In this document: positions 1 to 5,830 of the stretch, one piece after another | How the letters are laid out: each line of letters starts with the position of its first letter | How positions within the stretch are numbered: position 1 is the stretch's first letter | Notes under the pieces: model-generated | Databases searched by the model: none | Told to the model about the DNA's origin: nothing | What the model saw: the letters and a program-made list of their open reading frames with translations, nothing else | Made by a program: the position numbers and the translations under genes | Assembly (NCBI GenBank): GCA_015655225.1 | Contig: JAATFK010000235.1 | Coordinates: forward strand, 1-6,140 | Reading direction: 5' to 3' | From: Solirubrobacterales bacterium | GTDB lineage: Bacteria > Actinomycetota > Thermoleophilia > Solirubrobacterales > Solirubrobacteraceae | DNA length: 6,140 nt

Positions 1-1175
1 GTCTGGAACGATCTGCCCCAGCCGGGGCTCGTCGCGTTGCCGAGCAGCAGGTCGCGGACGCCCTGCGGGTTGGCGGTCAGCGCCTGGTTGAGCGCGTCGG
101 TGTCGATCGTGAGGTCGCCGTCGAGCGAGCTCTGCGACGACGTGCTCGAGGCGGCACCGGTCGAGACGCCGAGGTCGGCGAGGCTGTTCATGCCCTCCGG
201 CAGCCCCGCGATCGGCGTGTAGACCGCCTCGCGCAGGGAGTTGAGCATGCTCGTCAGGTCGGCGTCGCCGAACAGGACGCCCTGCTCCTGGTCGGAGGTC
301 GTCGTCGCGTTCGGGACCGATCTCTGGTTCAGCTGCGTGTTGATCGCGTCGACGGCCGCGTTGTAGTCGGTGACGAACGTCTGCAGCGCGGCCGTGATCG
401 CCTTCGGATCGGCGCCGGGCGCGCTGACCGAGACGGTGACCGGGCCGGTCGTCGTCGTGATTCCGGCGAGCGTCAGGCTGACGCCTGGGATCCCGCTGGT
501 GACCGTGTTCGTTCTCGACGTGCCGGGGACGCCATCGATCGTGAACTGGGCGTCTCTGCCCTCACGCGCTCTGGCCGTCTGCTCGGTGACGCCGACGCTG
601 GCCGGATCGACCTGGATGAAGGTCGCGTTGTCGCCCGTCTGCCGGCTCGAGAAGACGAGCGTGCCGGCGTCGGTGGCGGCCGCGTAGACGGTCGCGTTCG
701 AGTCGGAGTTGATCGAGTCGGCGACGTCCTGCGCCGACTCGCCGGCGGTCACGGCCGTGTCGTGTCCGTCGATCGTGATTCTGCCGTCGGCCGCCGGCGG
801 GTTGTACGTGAAGGTCCGCTGGGCCGAGTTCGCCAGCTGCGTGACGTTCACCTCGTAGCTGCCGACGCCGGCGCCGCTCGTGGTCGAGGCGGTGACCTTC
901 GTCGAGTCGCTCGAGGTGACCCCTTGCGTCTGCTGGAAGAGGGTGTCGGAGTGGAGTGCCGCGACGTCGTCGGACACTCTCTGCATCTGCGTCTGGAAGC
1001 CCTGCAGCAGGGTCTGCTTGTACTGCTCGACCGTCTGCTGATTTCTCAGCGTGTTCAGCGGGATCGACTCCGCCGCCATCATCTGGGCGATGATCGTGTT
1101 CGTGTCGAGGCCCGTTGCCAGCCCGCCGATGTTGATCAGCGGTGAGGTCAGCGAGCTGGTCGATGAGGTGGACAT
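1..1175 (-). CDS. fliD: FliD, flagellar filament cap protein (3' end beyond window)
   Basis: Flagellar hook-associated protein 2. It forms the cap at the filament tip, where exported flagellin is folded into place; it is secreted through the flagellar export channel. I translated it from the ATG at 1175; 391 residues are visible and the frame is still open at base 1. The FliD N-terminal domain spans about residues 14-115: GGLATGLDTNTIIAQMMA (17-34), then a Gln-rich helical stretch to about 68, and SYEVNVTQLA (106-115). A variable Thr/Ser/Asp-rich middle follows. The start of the FliD C-terminal domain is seen around FVTDYNAAVDAINTQL (267-282). No signal peptide or membrane segment is present, as expected for a type III flagellar substrate. 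The start lies 3 nt after the stop of the FlaG-like gene, so the two are probably co-transcribed and translationally linked. An AGAGGGAG element (1189-1196) sits 13 nt upstream, a rather long spacing. Oddity: 8 of 13 Arg codons are AGA. The C-terminal coiled coil is missing only because the window ends. Confidence 0.95.
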   Translation of the reverse strand, partial: MSTSSTSSLTSPLINIGGLATGLDTNTIIAQMMAAESIPLNTLRNQQTVEQYKQTLLQGFQTQMQRVSDDVAALHSDTLFQQTQGVTSSDSTKVTASTTSGAGVGSYEVNVTQLANSAQRTFTYNPPAADGRITIDGHDTAVTAGESAQDVADSINSDSNATVYAAATDAGTLVFSSRQTGDNATFIQVDPASVGVTEQTARAREGRDAQFTIDGVPGTSRTNTVTSGIPGVSLTLAGITTTTGPVTVSVSAPGADPKAITAALQTFVTDYNAAVDAINTQLNQRSVPNATTTSDQEQGVLFGDADLTSMLNSLREAVYTPIAGLPEGMNSLADLGVSTGAASSTSSQSSLDGDLTIDTDALNQALTANPQGVRDLLLGNATSPGWGRSFQ

Positions 1176-1178
1176 GGC

Positions 1179-1436
1179 TTAGCGGGTGCTCCCTCTGGTG
1201 GCGACGTCGAGCACGTCGCTCGGCGTGAGGATGTTCAAGGTCTGGCCTTCGTCGTTGCGCAGCTCGATCGCGACGCCGCCGTCGGCGAGCAGCTCGAAGA
1301 CGATCTGGCGCCCCTCCGCGGACAGCGCGGCGCCGTGCGCGGCCGCGACCGCGACCGCGTCCAGCACCTCCCGCGGCGGCACCGTCGGGATCTCGTCGCC
1401 GCCGCGCCGCGCGATCGAGGCCGCGTCGAAGCTCAT
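1179..1436 (-). CDS. FlaG-like small flagellar protein
   Basis: Small acidic 85-residue protein between the glycosyltransferase and fliD. The second half (about residues 43-80) reads like the FlaG fold: a beta strand (RQIVFELL), a turn with GG, a second strand (GVAIELRN) and a closing LNILTPSDVLDVA. This parallels the family pattern of a core strand, then VVKVID, then an IRQIP-like end. FlaG family members are often encoded just upstream of fliD and affect filament length or assembly; the position match is the main support. The frame stays open further upstream to 1565, but I chose the ATG at 1436. It has GGAG five nt upstream, and a probable sigma-28 promoter (1463-1489) overlaps the next upstream ATG (1472), which would leave that codon untranscribed from this promoter. 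The gene ends 3 nt before fliD. The gene call is solid; the FlaG assignment rests on pattern and context and is moderate. It could be a lineage-specific flagellar protein. Confidence 0.7.
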   Translation of the reverse strand: MSFDAASIARRGGDEIPTVPPREVLDAVAVAAAHGAALSAEGRQIVFELLADGGVAIELRNDEGQTLNILTPSDVLDVATRGSTR

Positions 1437-1462
1437 CTCGTCTCCGGGGTCGTTGTTCGGGT

Positions 1463-1489
1463 CGATCGGCATGCGCTCGCGCGACTTGA
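1463..1489 (-). promoter_or_regulatory. Probable sigma-28 (FliA) promoter for flaG-fliD
   Basis: Minus-strand -35 TCAAGTCG (1489-1482), 11-nt spacer, -10 GCCGATCG (1470-1463). The enteric FliA consensus is TAAAGTTT-N11-GCCGATAA, so this matches 5/8 and 6/8 with exact spacing. The predicted +1 is near 1456, giving a leader of about 20 nt before the ATG at 1436. It lies in the 85-bp gap between the glycosyltransferase stop and the FlaG-like gene, so flaG-fliD can be transcribed separately from the upstream gene. Confidence 0.75.
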
Positions 1490-1501
1490 GGCCGTCGGGA
1501 C

Positions 1502-1522
1502 AGCCGGGCCGGCGCCGGGGCT
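1502..1522 (-). terminator. Imperfect GC-rich dyad after the glycosyltransferase stop
   Basis: A perfect 10-bp palindrome, CCGGCGCCGG (1509-1518), is flanked by complementary AGCC (1502-1505) and GGCT (1519-1522), with a GGG bulge. It lies right at the glycosyltransferase stop codon and before the flaG promoter, where a terminator or attenuator would fit. There is no T-tract, and such dyads arise easily in DNA this GC-rich, so function is only possible. Confidence 0.25.
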
Positions 1523-3972
1523 CACGCCGCGATCGGAGCGAGTCGTTCGAGCAGCCGCGTCGCATGCGGATCTCCCGGGTCGAGCGCGTGGGCCTCGCGC
1601 GCGAAGGTCAGGGCGTCGTCGGGCATCCCCTGCGCGGCCGCGACGGAGGCGAGCCCGACGAGGGCGCGCACGTCGGGAGCGGCGTCGCCGCACGCGGCGA
1701 TCCACTCCTCCGCCGCGGAGGCGAGGAAGCCCCGCCGCAGATACATCCCGGCCAGCAGCTCGCGCCGCTCGCGCGGGGCGACCGGCGCGCGCCGCAGCAG
1801 CTCGACGAGCGTCGCGAAGGCGTCGACCTCGCGGACGCGCAGCAGCGCCTCCAGCATCACCGCGAGCAGCGGGACGGCCTCGCGCGCGACCGTCGCGCCG
1901 GCCGCGTCGCCGCCGGCGGCCAGCTCGGCCCAGGCCGCGAACAGCTCCCGCTCGGCCTGCGGCAGGCCGCTCGCGGCGCCGCGCGCGAGCTGCGCCGCGA
2001 CGTGGTCGAGGTCGCCCGCGAGCAGTGCGCCGAACAGCTCGCTGCGGCGGGCCGCGGCGGCGTGCGGCGCGTCGCCCGCGACGTCGCCGGCGACCGCGAC
2101 CGCCTCGTCCCAGCGCGACTGCGCCAGCAGCGACTCGGCGAGCGCGACGAGCGCCATCCCGCTGTCGGGCTGGCGCTCCAGCAGCGCGCGGTACTGCTCC
2201 TCGGCCGCCTCCGTCGCGCCCCGCTCGTAGAGCGCGGTGGCGAGCATGAAGCGGACCGTCGGCGTTAGCTCCGGGACGCGCGCCTGCACCCGCGCGACGA
2301 CCTCGTCGGCGGGCGCGCCGTCGAGCAGCAGCGCGGTCGCGAACGGCAGCACGAGCCCGAAGAAGCCGGGGTGCTCGGCGATCGTCCGGTCCAGCAGCGC
2401 GACCGCCTCGCCGCTGTTGCCCTGCTCGAGCCGCAGCTCGGCGATCGCGAGCGCCGGCAGGAAGCTGCCGGCGCCGATCGTCGCGGTGTAGCGGCTCGGC
2501 GCGTCCCCCATCGCGATGCACAGCTCGTAGTGGGCGAGCGCGTCCTCGGTGCGGCCGAGCGCCTGCGCGGCGGCGGCCTGCTCGTAGACGAGGTCGGTCA
2601 GGCCCGGGAAGCGGTCGAGGGCGTCCTGCGCCCGCTCGATCGCCTCCTCCTGGCGGCCGCAGATCCGCAGCGCCTTCACGAGCCGCGTCGCGAGCGCGGG
2701 CGTGAAGCCGCGCCCGGCGCTGCCGGCGTCGCGCTCGATCAGCTCCCAGGCGCGCTCGAACTCGCGCAGCGCGGCGGGCGCGTCGCCGATCGCGCTGTAC
2801 TCGGAGCCGAGGTTGAAGTGGAGGAACGGCAGGTCGACGTTGCCCTCGTCGCGCTGGCGCAGCAGCAGCTCGATGTTGCGGCGCGACTTCTCCTTCGCGT
2901 CGCGCACGGCGCCGAGGTAGCCGAAGTGCTCGACCCGCACCGCGCTCGACTCGAACCGCTCCGGCAGGTTGGTCGGCAGCGTCTCGGCGATCTGCTCGTG
3001 CAGGCGGCCGCTGAAGCGGTACTCGGGGCGGCTGCGGAAGAGCCGCAGCGCCGTGTGGGTCGCGGCGACGCCGTCCCCCAGCTCGCCGGTGTAGCTCGTC
3101 TCGACCAGGTAGAAGGCCTCGCGCCAGGTTCTGCCGCTCAGCGCGCGCAGCCGCTCCACGTCGTCGGCGACGAGCACCTCGTCGGCGTCGAGGTAGAGCA
3201 GCCAGTCGCCGGTCGCGGCGTCGAAGGAGGCGTTGCGGGCGTCCGCGAACGAGCCGGTCCAGGGTCGCTCGATCACGCGCGCGCCGAACGACTCGGCGAT
3301 CTCGATCGTGCGGTCGCTCGAACCGGTGTCGACGACCACCAGCTCGTCGACCGCGGGCGCGACGGCGGCGAGGCAGCGCGGCAGCATCTCCTCCTCGTCC
3401 TTGACGATCATGCAGAGGCTGATCGTCAAGCCGGTCGCCGGCTGCGCGCGCGCGGCCGCTCTCGCGGCGCGCTTCGCGAGCGGCCCGAGCGCGGCGCTCA
3501 CGCCGCGCGGGAGCGTCGCGCGCGCGGCCGGGCCAAGCGAGCGCCGCTGGGTCAGCTCGGCGAGGTTGCGCGCGACGTTCGGCAGCTCGGGGTCGAGCCG
3601 CTGGGCGGCGGCGAACAGCGCGCTGGCGGCGTCGAGCGCCCACAGCTCGTAGAAGAGGACGCCGGCGTAGTTGAGCAGCAGCGGCTCGCGGGGCTCCTCC
3701 TCCAGCAGGCCGACGAGCTCGGTCGCGGCGGTCAGGTAGATCGCCGGCACGCGCGCCTGCTCGACCTCGCGGGCGACCTGCATCGCCGCCTGCACGAGCG
3801 CGAGGCGCGCGCGGTAGCGGTCGTGCACGTCGGCGATCTCCGAGGCCTGCGCGAACAGCTCGCGGTAGCCGGCGAGGTCGCCCCGATCGAGGCAGGCTGC
3901 CGCCCCCGCGGCCGGGTCGACGGAGGGAAGCGATGCGGCGGTCGTGGGTGAGCCGGTGAGGCGAAGCGCCAT
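1522..3972 (-). CDS. GT2-family glycosyltransferase with TPR repeats, probable flagellar protein glycosyltransferase
   Basis: An 816-residue soluble protein. An N-terminal helical, TPR-like segment (about 25-145) precedes a GT-A fold glycosyltransferase domain of family 2 (about 182-355). The nucleotide-sugar region starts with LTISLCMIVKDEE (182-194), followed by DELVVVDTGSSDRT (209-222), FADARN (242-247) and the metal-binding DxD-type motif LDADE (261-265). RLHEQI (323-328) and VEHFGY (347-352) fit the later conserved part of this subfamily. From about 380 to the end, helical repeats of TPR type continue, for example LHFNLGSEYSAIGDAPAAL (384-402), ALYERGATEAAEEQYRALL (580-598) and the final block at 745-815. 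No signal peptide or membrane span is seen, so it should act in the cytoplasm. Its place between the flagellar sigma factor and flaG-fliD suggests glycosylation of flagellin or another flagellar protein before export, with TPRs docking the substrate; this is inference. The start at 3972 has GAGG upstream (3984-3981) at normal spacing. The sugar donor and acceptor cannot be read from the sequence. Confidence 0.85.
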   Translation of the reverse strand: MALRLTGSPTTAASLPSVDPAAGAAACLDRGDLAGYRELFAQASEIADVHDRYRARLALVQAAMQVAREVEQARVPAIYLTAATELVGLLEEEPREPLLLNYAGVLFYELWALDAASALFAAAQRLDPELPNVARNLAELTQRRSLGPAARATLPRGVSAALGPLAKRAARAAARAQPATGLTISLCMIVKDEEEMLPRCLAAVAPAVDELVVVDTGSSDRTIEIAESFGARVIERPWTGSFADARNASFDAATGDWLLYLDADEVLVADDVERLRALSGRTWREAFYLVETSYTGELGDGVAATHTALRLFRSRPEYRFSGRLHEQIAETLPTNLPERFESSAVRVEHFGYLGAVRDAKEKSRRNIELLLRQRDEGNVDLPFLHFNLGSEYSAIGDAPAALREFERAWELIERDAGSAGRGFTPALATRLVKALRICGRQEEAIERAQDALDRFPGLTDLVYEQAAAAQALGRTEDALAHYELCIAMGDAPSRYTATIGAGSFLPALAIAELRLEQGNSGEAVALLDRTIAEHPGFFGLVLPFATALLLDGAPADEVVARVQARVPELTPTVRFMLATALYERGATEAAEEQYRALLERQPDSGMALVALAESLLAQSRWDEAVAVAGDVAGDAPHAAAARRSELFGALLAGDLDHVAAQLARGAASGLPQAERELFAAWAELAAGGDAAGATVAREAVPLLAVMLEALLRVREVDAFATLVELLRRAPVAPRERRELLAGMYLRRGFLASAAEEWIAACGDAAPDVRALVGLASVAAAQGMPDDALTFAREAHALDPGDPHATRLLERLAPIAA

Positions 3973-4041
3973 GTCAGGTACCTCGGACGGGGGCGGACAC
4001 CCGGAGTCATCGACCGCGATCCCGAACTCCTGAGCGACCCT

Positions 4042-4078
4042 GCTCGACTCGCTCGACTACGCCCGGCCGCACTACGCC
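4042..4078. repeat. Two short tandem direct repeats in the divergent region
   Basis: GCTCGACT occurs at 4042-4049 and 4051-4058 (9-bp period), and ACTACGCC at 4056-4063 and 4071-4078 (15-bp period). The pairs overlap at 4056-4058 and cover the spacer, -10 and predicted start of the leftward promoter candidate. Such an arrangement could be a regulator-binding site, but no known operator is recognised. Confidence 0.4.
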
Positions 4079-4087
4079 GCGACTTGA
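4060..4087 (-). promoter_or_regulatory. Weak sigma-28-like promoter candidate for the glycosyltransferase gene
   Basis: Minus-strand TCAAGTCG (4087-4080) has the same eight bases as the -35 before flaG. The best -10 partner is GCCGGGCG (4067-4060) after a 12-nt spacer, matching the consensus at only 4/8. The predicted +1 near 4053 would leave an ~80-nt leader. The -35 repeats a motif seen elsewhere only before flagellar genes; the -10 and spacing are poor. Confidence 0.35.
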
Positions 4088-4165
4088 ATTCTGAAACGCG
4101 GGTTATGTCGCCATGGCGCTGAATCTGGACGGATGTTCCCCCCTGAGGTACCGCAAACGGGCGAT

Positions 4166-4192
4166 CGAGGTCTCGTCTTGGCGCGCCGATAC
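4166..4192 (+). promoter_or_regulatory. Possible sigma-28 autoregulatory promoter for the sigma gene
   Basis: The -10 GCCGATAC (4185-4192) matches the FliA consensus at 7/8. The matching -35 position, CGAGGTCT (4166-4173), lies at exactly 11-nt spacing and matches 4/8. The predicted +1 is near 4199, a leader of about 49 nt before the ATG at 4248. FliA genes are commonly partly autoregulated. GCCGAT is frequent in GC-rich DNA, so the weak -35 keeps confidence modest. Confidence 0.4.
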
Positions 4193-4231
4193 CCACCGCG
4201 CACCCCTTGACGGCCCCTCGATCCCCTCACT

Positions 4232-4238
4232 AGGAAGG
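4232..4238 (+). promoter_or_regulatory. Ribosome binding site deciding the sigma-28 gene start
   Basis: AGGAAGG ends 9 nt before the ATG at 4248. The alternative ATG at 4113 lacks a comparable element, and the 45 residues it would add do not resemble sigma factor sequence. This supports MKLETK as the true N-terminus. Confidence 0.7.
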
Positions 4239-4247
4239 CACCGGAGC

Positions 4248-5060
4248 ATGAAGCTCGAGACGAAGCGCCCAGGTCGGATGTCCGCCGACGACGCGCTCGC
4301 GCTGTGGAGCGACTACAGAGCGAGCGGCGATCGCCATCTGCGCGACCGCCTGATCCTCACCTTCTCGCCGATGGTGAAGTACATCGTCTACAAGAAGATC
4401 CGCGAGATCCCGGCCCGCTGCGAGGTCGAGGACTTCATCTCCTGTGGGCTCGAGGCCCTGATCCACTCGATCGAGCGCTACGACCCGGCGAAGGGCGCGA
4501 CGCTCGAGCAGTTCGCGTGGACGCGGATCCATGGCGCGGTGCTCGACGAGCTGCGCCGCCAGGACTGGGCGCCGCGTTCGCTGCGCCGCTGGGAGCGCGA
4601 CATCAACCAGGCGCGCGAGCACTTCGTCGGCGTCCACGGCCGGCGGCCCTCCCGCGAGGAGCTGGCAGACGCGATCGGCACGACCCCGGCCGAGCTGCGC
4701 ACCCGCGAGGACGAGATCGTCGCCTCCGACGTGACCTCGCTCAACACGCTCGTGCTGAGCGACGACGAGACCGCGATCGAGCGGATCGACACGCTCGTCA
4801 GCACCGACCGCTTCGCCGACCCGGTCGAGCACACGACCCGCGACGAGGCCAAGTGGCGCTTCCGCGCCGCGTTCGAGCGGCTCCCCCGCCGCGAGCGCGA
4901 GGTCGCCGTGCTGCTGTACGTCAGAAACCTCACGCTGCGTGAGATCGGCGGCATCCTCGGCGTCTCCGAGAGCCGCGTCTGCCAGATCCACGGGCAGCTG
5001 AAGAAGACGCTGAAGGCCTCCCTGGCGGAGGACGCCGGCCTGTTCAGCGACGTCGCCTAG
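4248..5060 (+). CDS. fliA: RNA polymerase sigma-28 factor, FliA/WhiG family
   Basis: A 270-residue alternative sigma factor that directs RNA polymerase to late flagellar promoters. Region 2 spans about 14-112. Region 2.1-2.2 is seen in DRLILTFSPMVKYIVYKK (33-50) and EDFISCGLEALIHSIERYD (61-79). Regions 2.3-2.4 run through FAWTRIHGAVLDELRRQDW (89-107) followed by APRSLRR. The DELRxxDWxPRSxRR pattern is the hallmark of the FliA group, which reads the GCCGATAA-type -10. Region 3 follows (about 113-160, with GRRPSREELADAIGTTPAEL at 131-150). Region 4 is at about 205-258: RLPRREREVAVLLY, then the helix-turn-helix LTLREIGGILGVSESRVCQI (228-247). There is no region 1.1, as expected for group 3 sigmas. 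The length fits the family, which is usually about 240-260 residues. The start was chosen by the AGGAAGG site. Its target promoters are probably those flanking it. No FlgM anti-sigma gene is visible in the window. Confidence 0.93.
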   Translation: MKLETKRPGRMSADDALALWSDYRASGDRHLRDRLILTFSPMVKYIVYKKIREIPARCEVEDFISCGLEALIHSIERYDPAKGATLEQFAWTRIHGAVLDELRRQDWAPRSLRRWERDINQAREHFVGVHGRRPSREELADAIGTTPAELRTREDEIVASDVTSLNTLVLSDDETAIERIDTLVSTDRFADPVEHTTRDEAKWRFRAAFERLPRREREVAVLLYVRNLTLREIGGILGVSESRVCQIHGQLKKTLKASLAEDAGLFSDVA

Positions 5061-5070
5061 CGCGACGTCG
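5048..5070 (+). terminator. Hairpin over the sigma gene stop codon
   Basis: A perfect 9-bp stem, CGACGTCGC (5048-5056) with GCGACGTCG (5062-5070), closes a 5-nt loop holding the last two bases of the Ala codon region and the TAG stop. No T-tract follows. With the next hairpin 5 nt downstream, it could act as an intrinsic terminator of the U-less kind proposed in actinobacteria, or protect the 3' end of the sigma mRNA. Confidence 0.45.
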
Positions 5071-5075
5071 CCGGA

Positions 5076-5096
5076 CCCCGGCCCCGGCGGCCGGGG
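5076..5096 (+). terminator. Second GC hairpin between the sigma gene and the first rod gene
   Basis: A perfect 8-bp all-GC stem, CCCCGGCC (5076-5083) with GGCCGGGG (5089-5096), has the 5-nt loop CCGGC and no T-tract. It ends 3 bp before the TCAAGTTC -35 element. Tandem hairpins followed at once by a promoter suggest that sigma-gene transcripts end here and the rod gene starts its own. Confidence 0.45.
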
Positions 5097-5099
5097 GAC

Positions 5100-5126
5100 T
5101 CAAGTTCCGCCCCCGCCGACCGACCA
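5100..5126 (+). promoter_or_regulatory. Probable sigma-28 promoter for the first rod gene
   Basis: The -35 TCAAGTTC (5100-5107, 6/8 match) is followed after 11 nt by a degenerate -10, ACCGACCA (5119-5126, 5/8). The predicted +1 is about 5133-5134, at the ATG itself, so the mRNA would be leaderless. This agrees with the lack of a clear ribosome binding site there. Confidence 0.55.
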
Positions 5127-5133
5127 CCGGGGC

Positions 5134-5823
5134 ATGGAACGTGGCCTCTACATCGCGGCCTCCGGCATGATCGCCGAGCAGATGCGCCAGGACCAGCTCG
5201 CCAACGAGCTCGCGAACGCATCGACGCCCGGCTACAAGCCCGACCGCATCGCCCAGCGCAGCTTCCCCGACCTGCTCCTCTCCAACAGCGCGACCGGCCA
5301 GGTGGTCGGGCCGCTCGGGACCGGCTCCTACGCCGCCAGAGAGGTGACCGACCTCGACCCGCAGCCGCTGCGGGACACCGGCGAGCCGCTCGACCTCGCG
5401 ATCGCCGGCACCGGCTTCTTCGGCGTCCAGACCGCCCAAGGGCTCCGCTACACCCGTGACGGCCAGTTCACCGAGTCGGCCGCCGGCACCCTGACCGACG
5501 CGCTCGGCAACCAGGTGCTCGGCCAGAACGGCCAGCCGGTGCGCGTCACGAACGGCAGAGTCGCCGCCGCCGACGTCGGCGTCTTCAACGTCACCGGCGC
5601 CAGAAAGCAGGGCGACGACCTCTTCACCGGCGCCGCCGCCGGCCGCGCCACCGGCACCGTCCGGACCGGCGCGCTGGAGGGCTCCGGCGTCGACCCGACG
5701 AAGACGATGGTCGACATGATGGCCTCCTTCCGCGCCTACGAGGCGGGGCAGAGAAGCATCCAGTCGATAGACTCGACGCTGCAGAGAACGGCCAACGAGG
5801 TCGGCTCGCTCACGGGCAACTGA
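5134..5823 (+). CDS. FlgF/FlgG-family flagellar rod or hook-basal body protein
   Basis: A 229-residue axial protein of the flagellar rod/hook family, exported through the flagellar type III apparatus to build the shaft. The N-terminal rod domain (1-36) has GLYIAASGM (4-12), QLANELANASTPGYK (21-35) and the family's Asn/Ala heptad-like pattern. The central signature typical of FlgE/F/G is at about 82-132: GEPLDLAIAGTGFFGVQT, then YTRDGQF, then a DALGNQVLGQNG turn. The C-terminal rod domain (about 180-226) has LEGSGVDPTKTMVDMM followed by FRAYEAGQRSIQSID. It is a little shorter than typical FlgF or FlgG (about 240-260), mainly in the D1 insert, but looks complete. FlgF and FlgG cannot be separated with confidence by eye; the tandem order with a second paralogue suggests flgF first. 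The start is fixed by the conserved N-terminus. No proper Shine-Dalgarno is seen (only GGGG touching the ATG). Five of 16 Arg codons are AGA. Confidence 0.9.
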   Translation: MERGLYIAASGMIAEQMRQDQLANELANASTPGYKPDRIAQRSFPDLLLSNSATGQVVGPLGTGSYAAREVTDLDPQPLRDTGEPLDLAIAGTGFFGVQTAQGLRYTRDGQFTESAAGTLTDALGNQVLGQNGQPVRVTNGRVAAADVGVFNVTGARKQGDDLFTGAAAGRATGTVRTGALEGSGVDPTKTMVDMMASFRAYEAGQRSIQSIDSTLQRTANEVGSLTGN

Positions 5824-5830
5824 CGATGCC

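Larger units (their letters stand above)
3973..4247. promoter_or_regulatory. Divergent control region between the glycosyltransferase and sigma-28 genes
   Basis: A 275-bp gap between the two divergent start codons. It contains the most AT-rich stretch nearby (about 4080-4110), a TCAAGT element facing left, a sigma-28-like -10 facing right and short direct repeats. An open frame extends the sigma gene back to an ATG at 4113, but its residues do not resemble sigma factor sequence and it has no good ribosome site. I treat the whole gap as non-coding control DNA. Confidence 0.7.

Noticed and set aside
207..214. Other GCCGAT -10-like matches on either strand inside coding regions, for example in fliD
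   Set aside because: The six bases are common in GC-rich coding DNA, and none of those checked has TCAAG-like sequence at the right distance upstream.
1186..2268. Plus-strand frames of 304-360 codons, very Arg-rich
   Set aside because: They are antisense to flaG and the C-terminal TPR region; Arg-rich low-complexity sequence is typical of a wrong frame in GC-rich DNA.
1433..3643. A 736-codon minus-strand frame overlapping the glycosyltransferase in another frame
   Set aside because: Same strand, shifted frame; strings of Arg/Ala with no motif, whereas the chosen frame has a contiguous glycosyltransferase.
2371..3951. A 526-codon open frame on the plus strand opposite the glycosyltransferase
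   Set aside because: It is an antisense shadow created by high GC: low-complexity Arg/Ala/Gly/Leu/Glu composition, no recognisable domain, while the opposite strand encodes clear GT2 and TPR motifs.
4084..4108. TTGAAT with TTATGT as a plus-strand vegetative promoter
   Set aside because: The spacing is only 13 nt, too short for a housekeeping sigma promoter.
3977..4152. GAGGTACC on the minus strand at 3984-3977 and on the plus strand at 4145-4152 as an inverted operator pair
   Set aside because: The first copy is explained by the glycosyltransferase Shine-Dalgarno; a single 8-base match with a palindromic core in 275 bp is weak evidence.
4207..4236. TTGACG (4207-4212) followed by CTAGGA or TAGGAA as a vegetative promoter for the sigma gene
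   Set aside because: The -10 is poor (about 3/6) and transcription would start downstream of the ribosome site at 4232-4238, leaving the ATG without it.
4113..4247. 45-residue N-terminal extension of the sigma factor
   Set aside because: No sigma-like sequence, no good ribosome site at 4113, and it spans a sigma-28-like promoter; the AGGAAGG site favours 4248.
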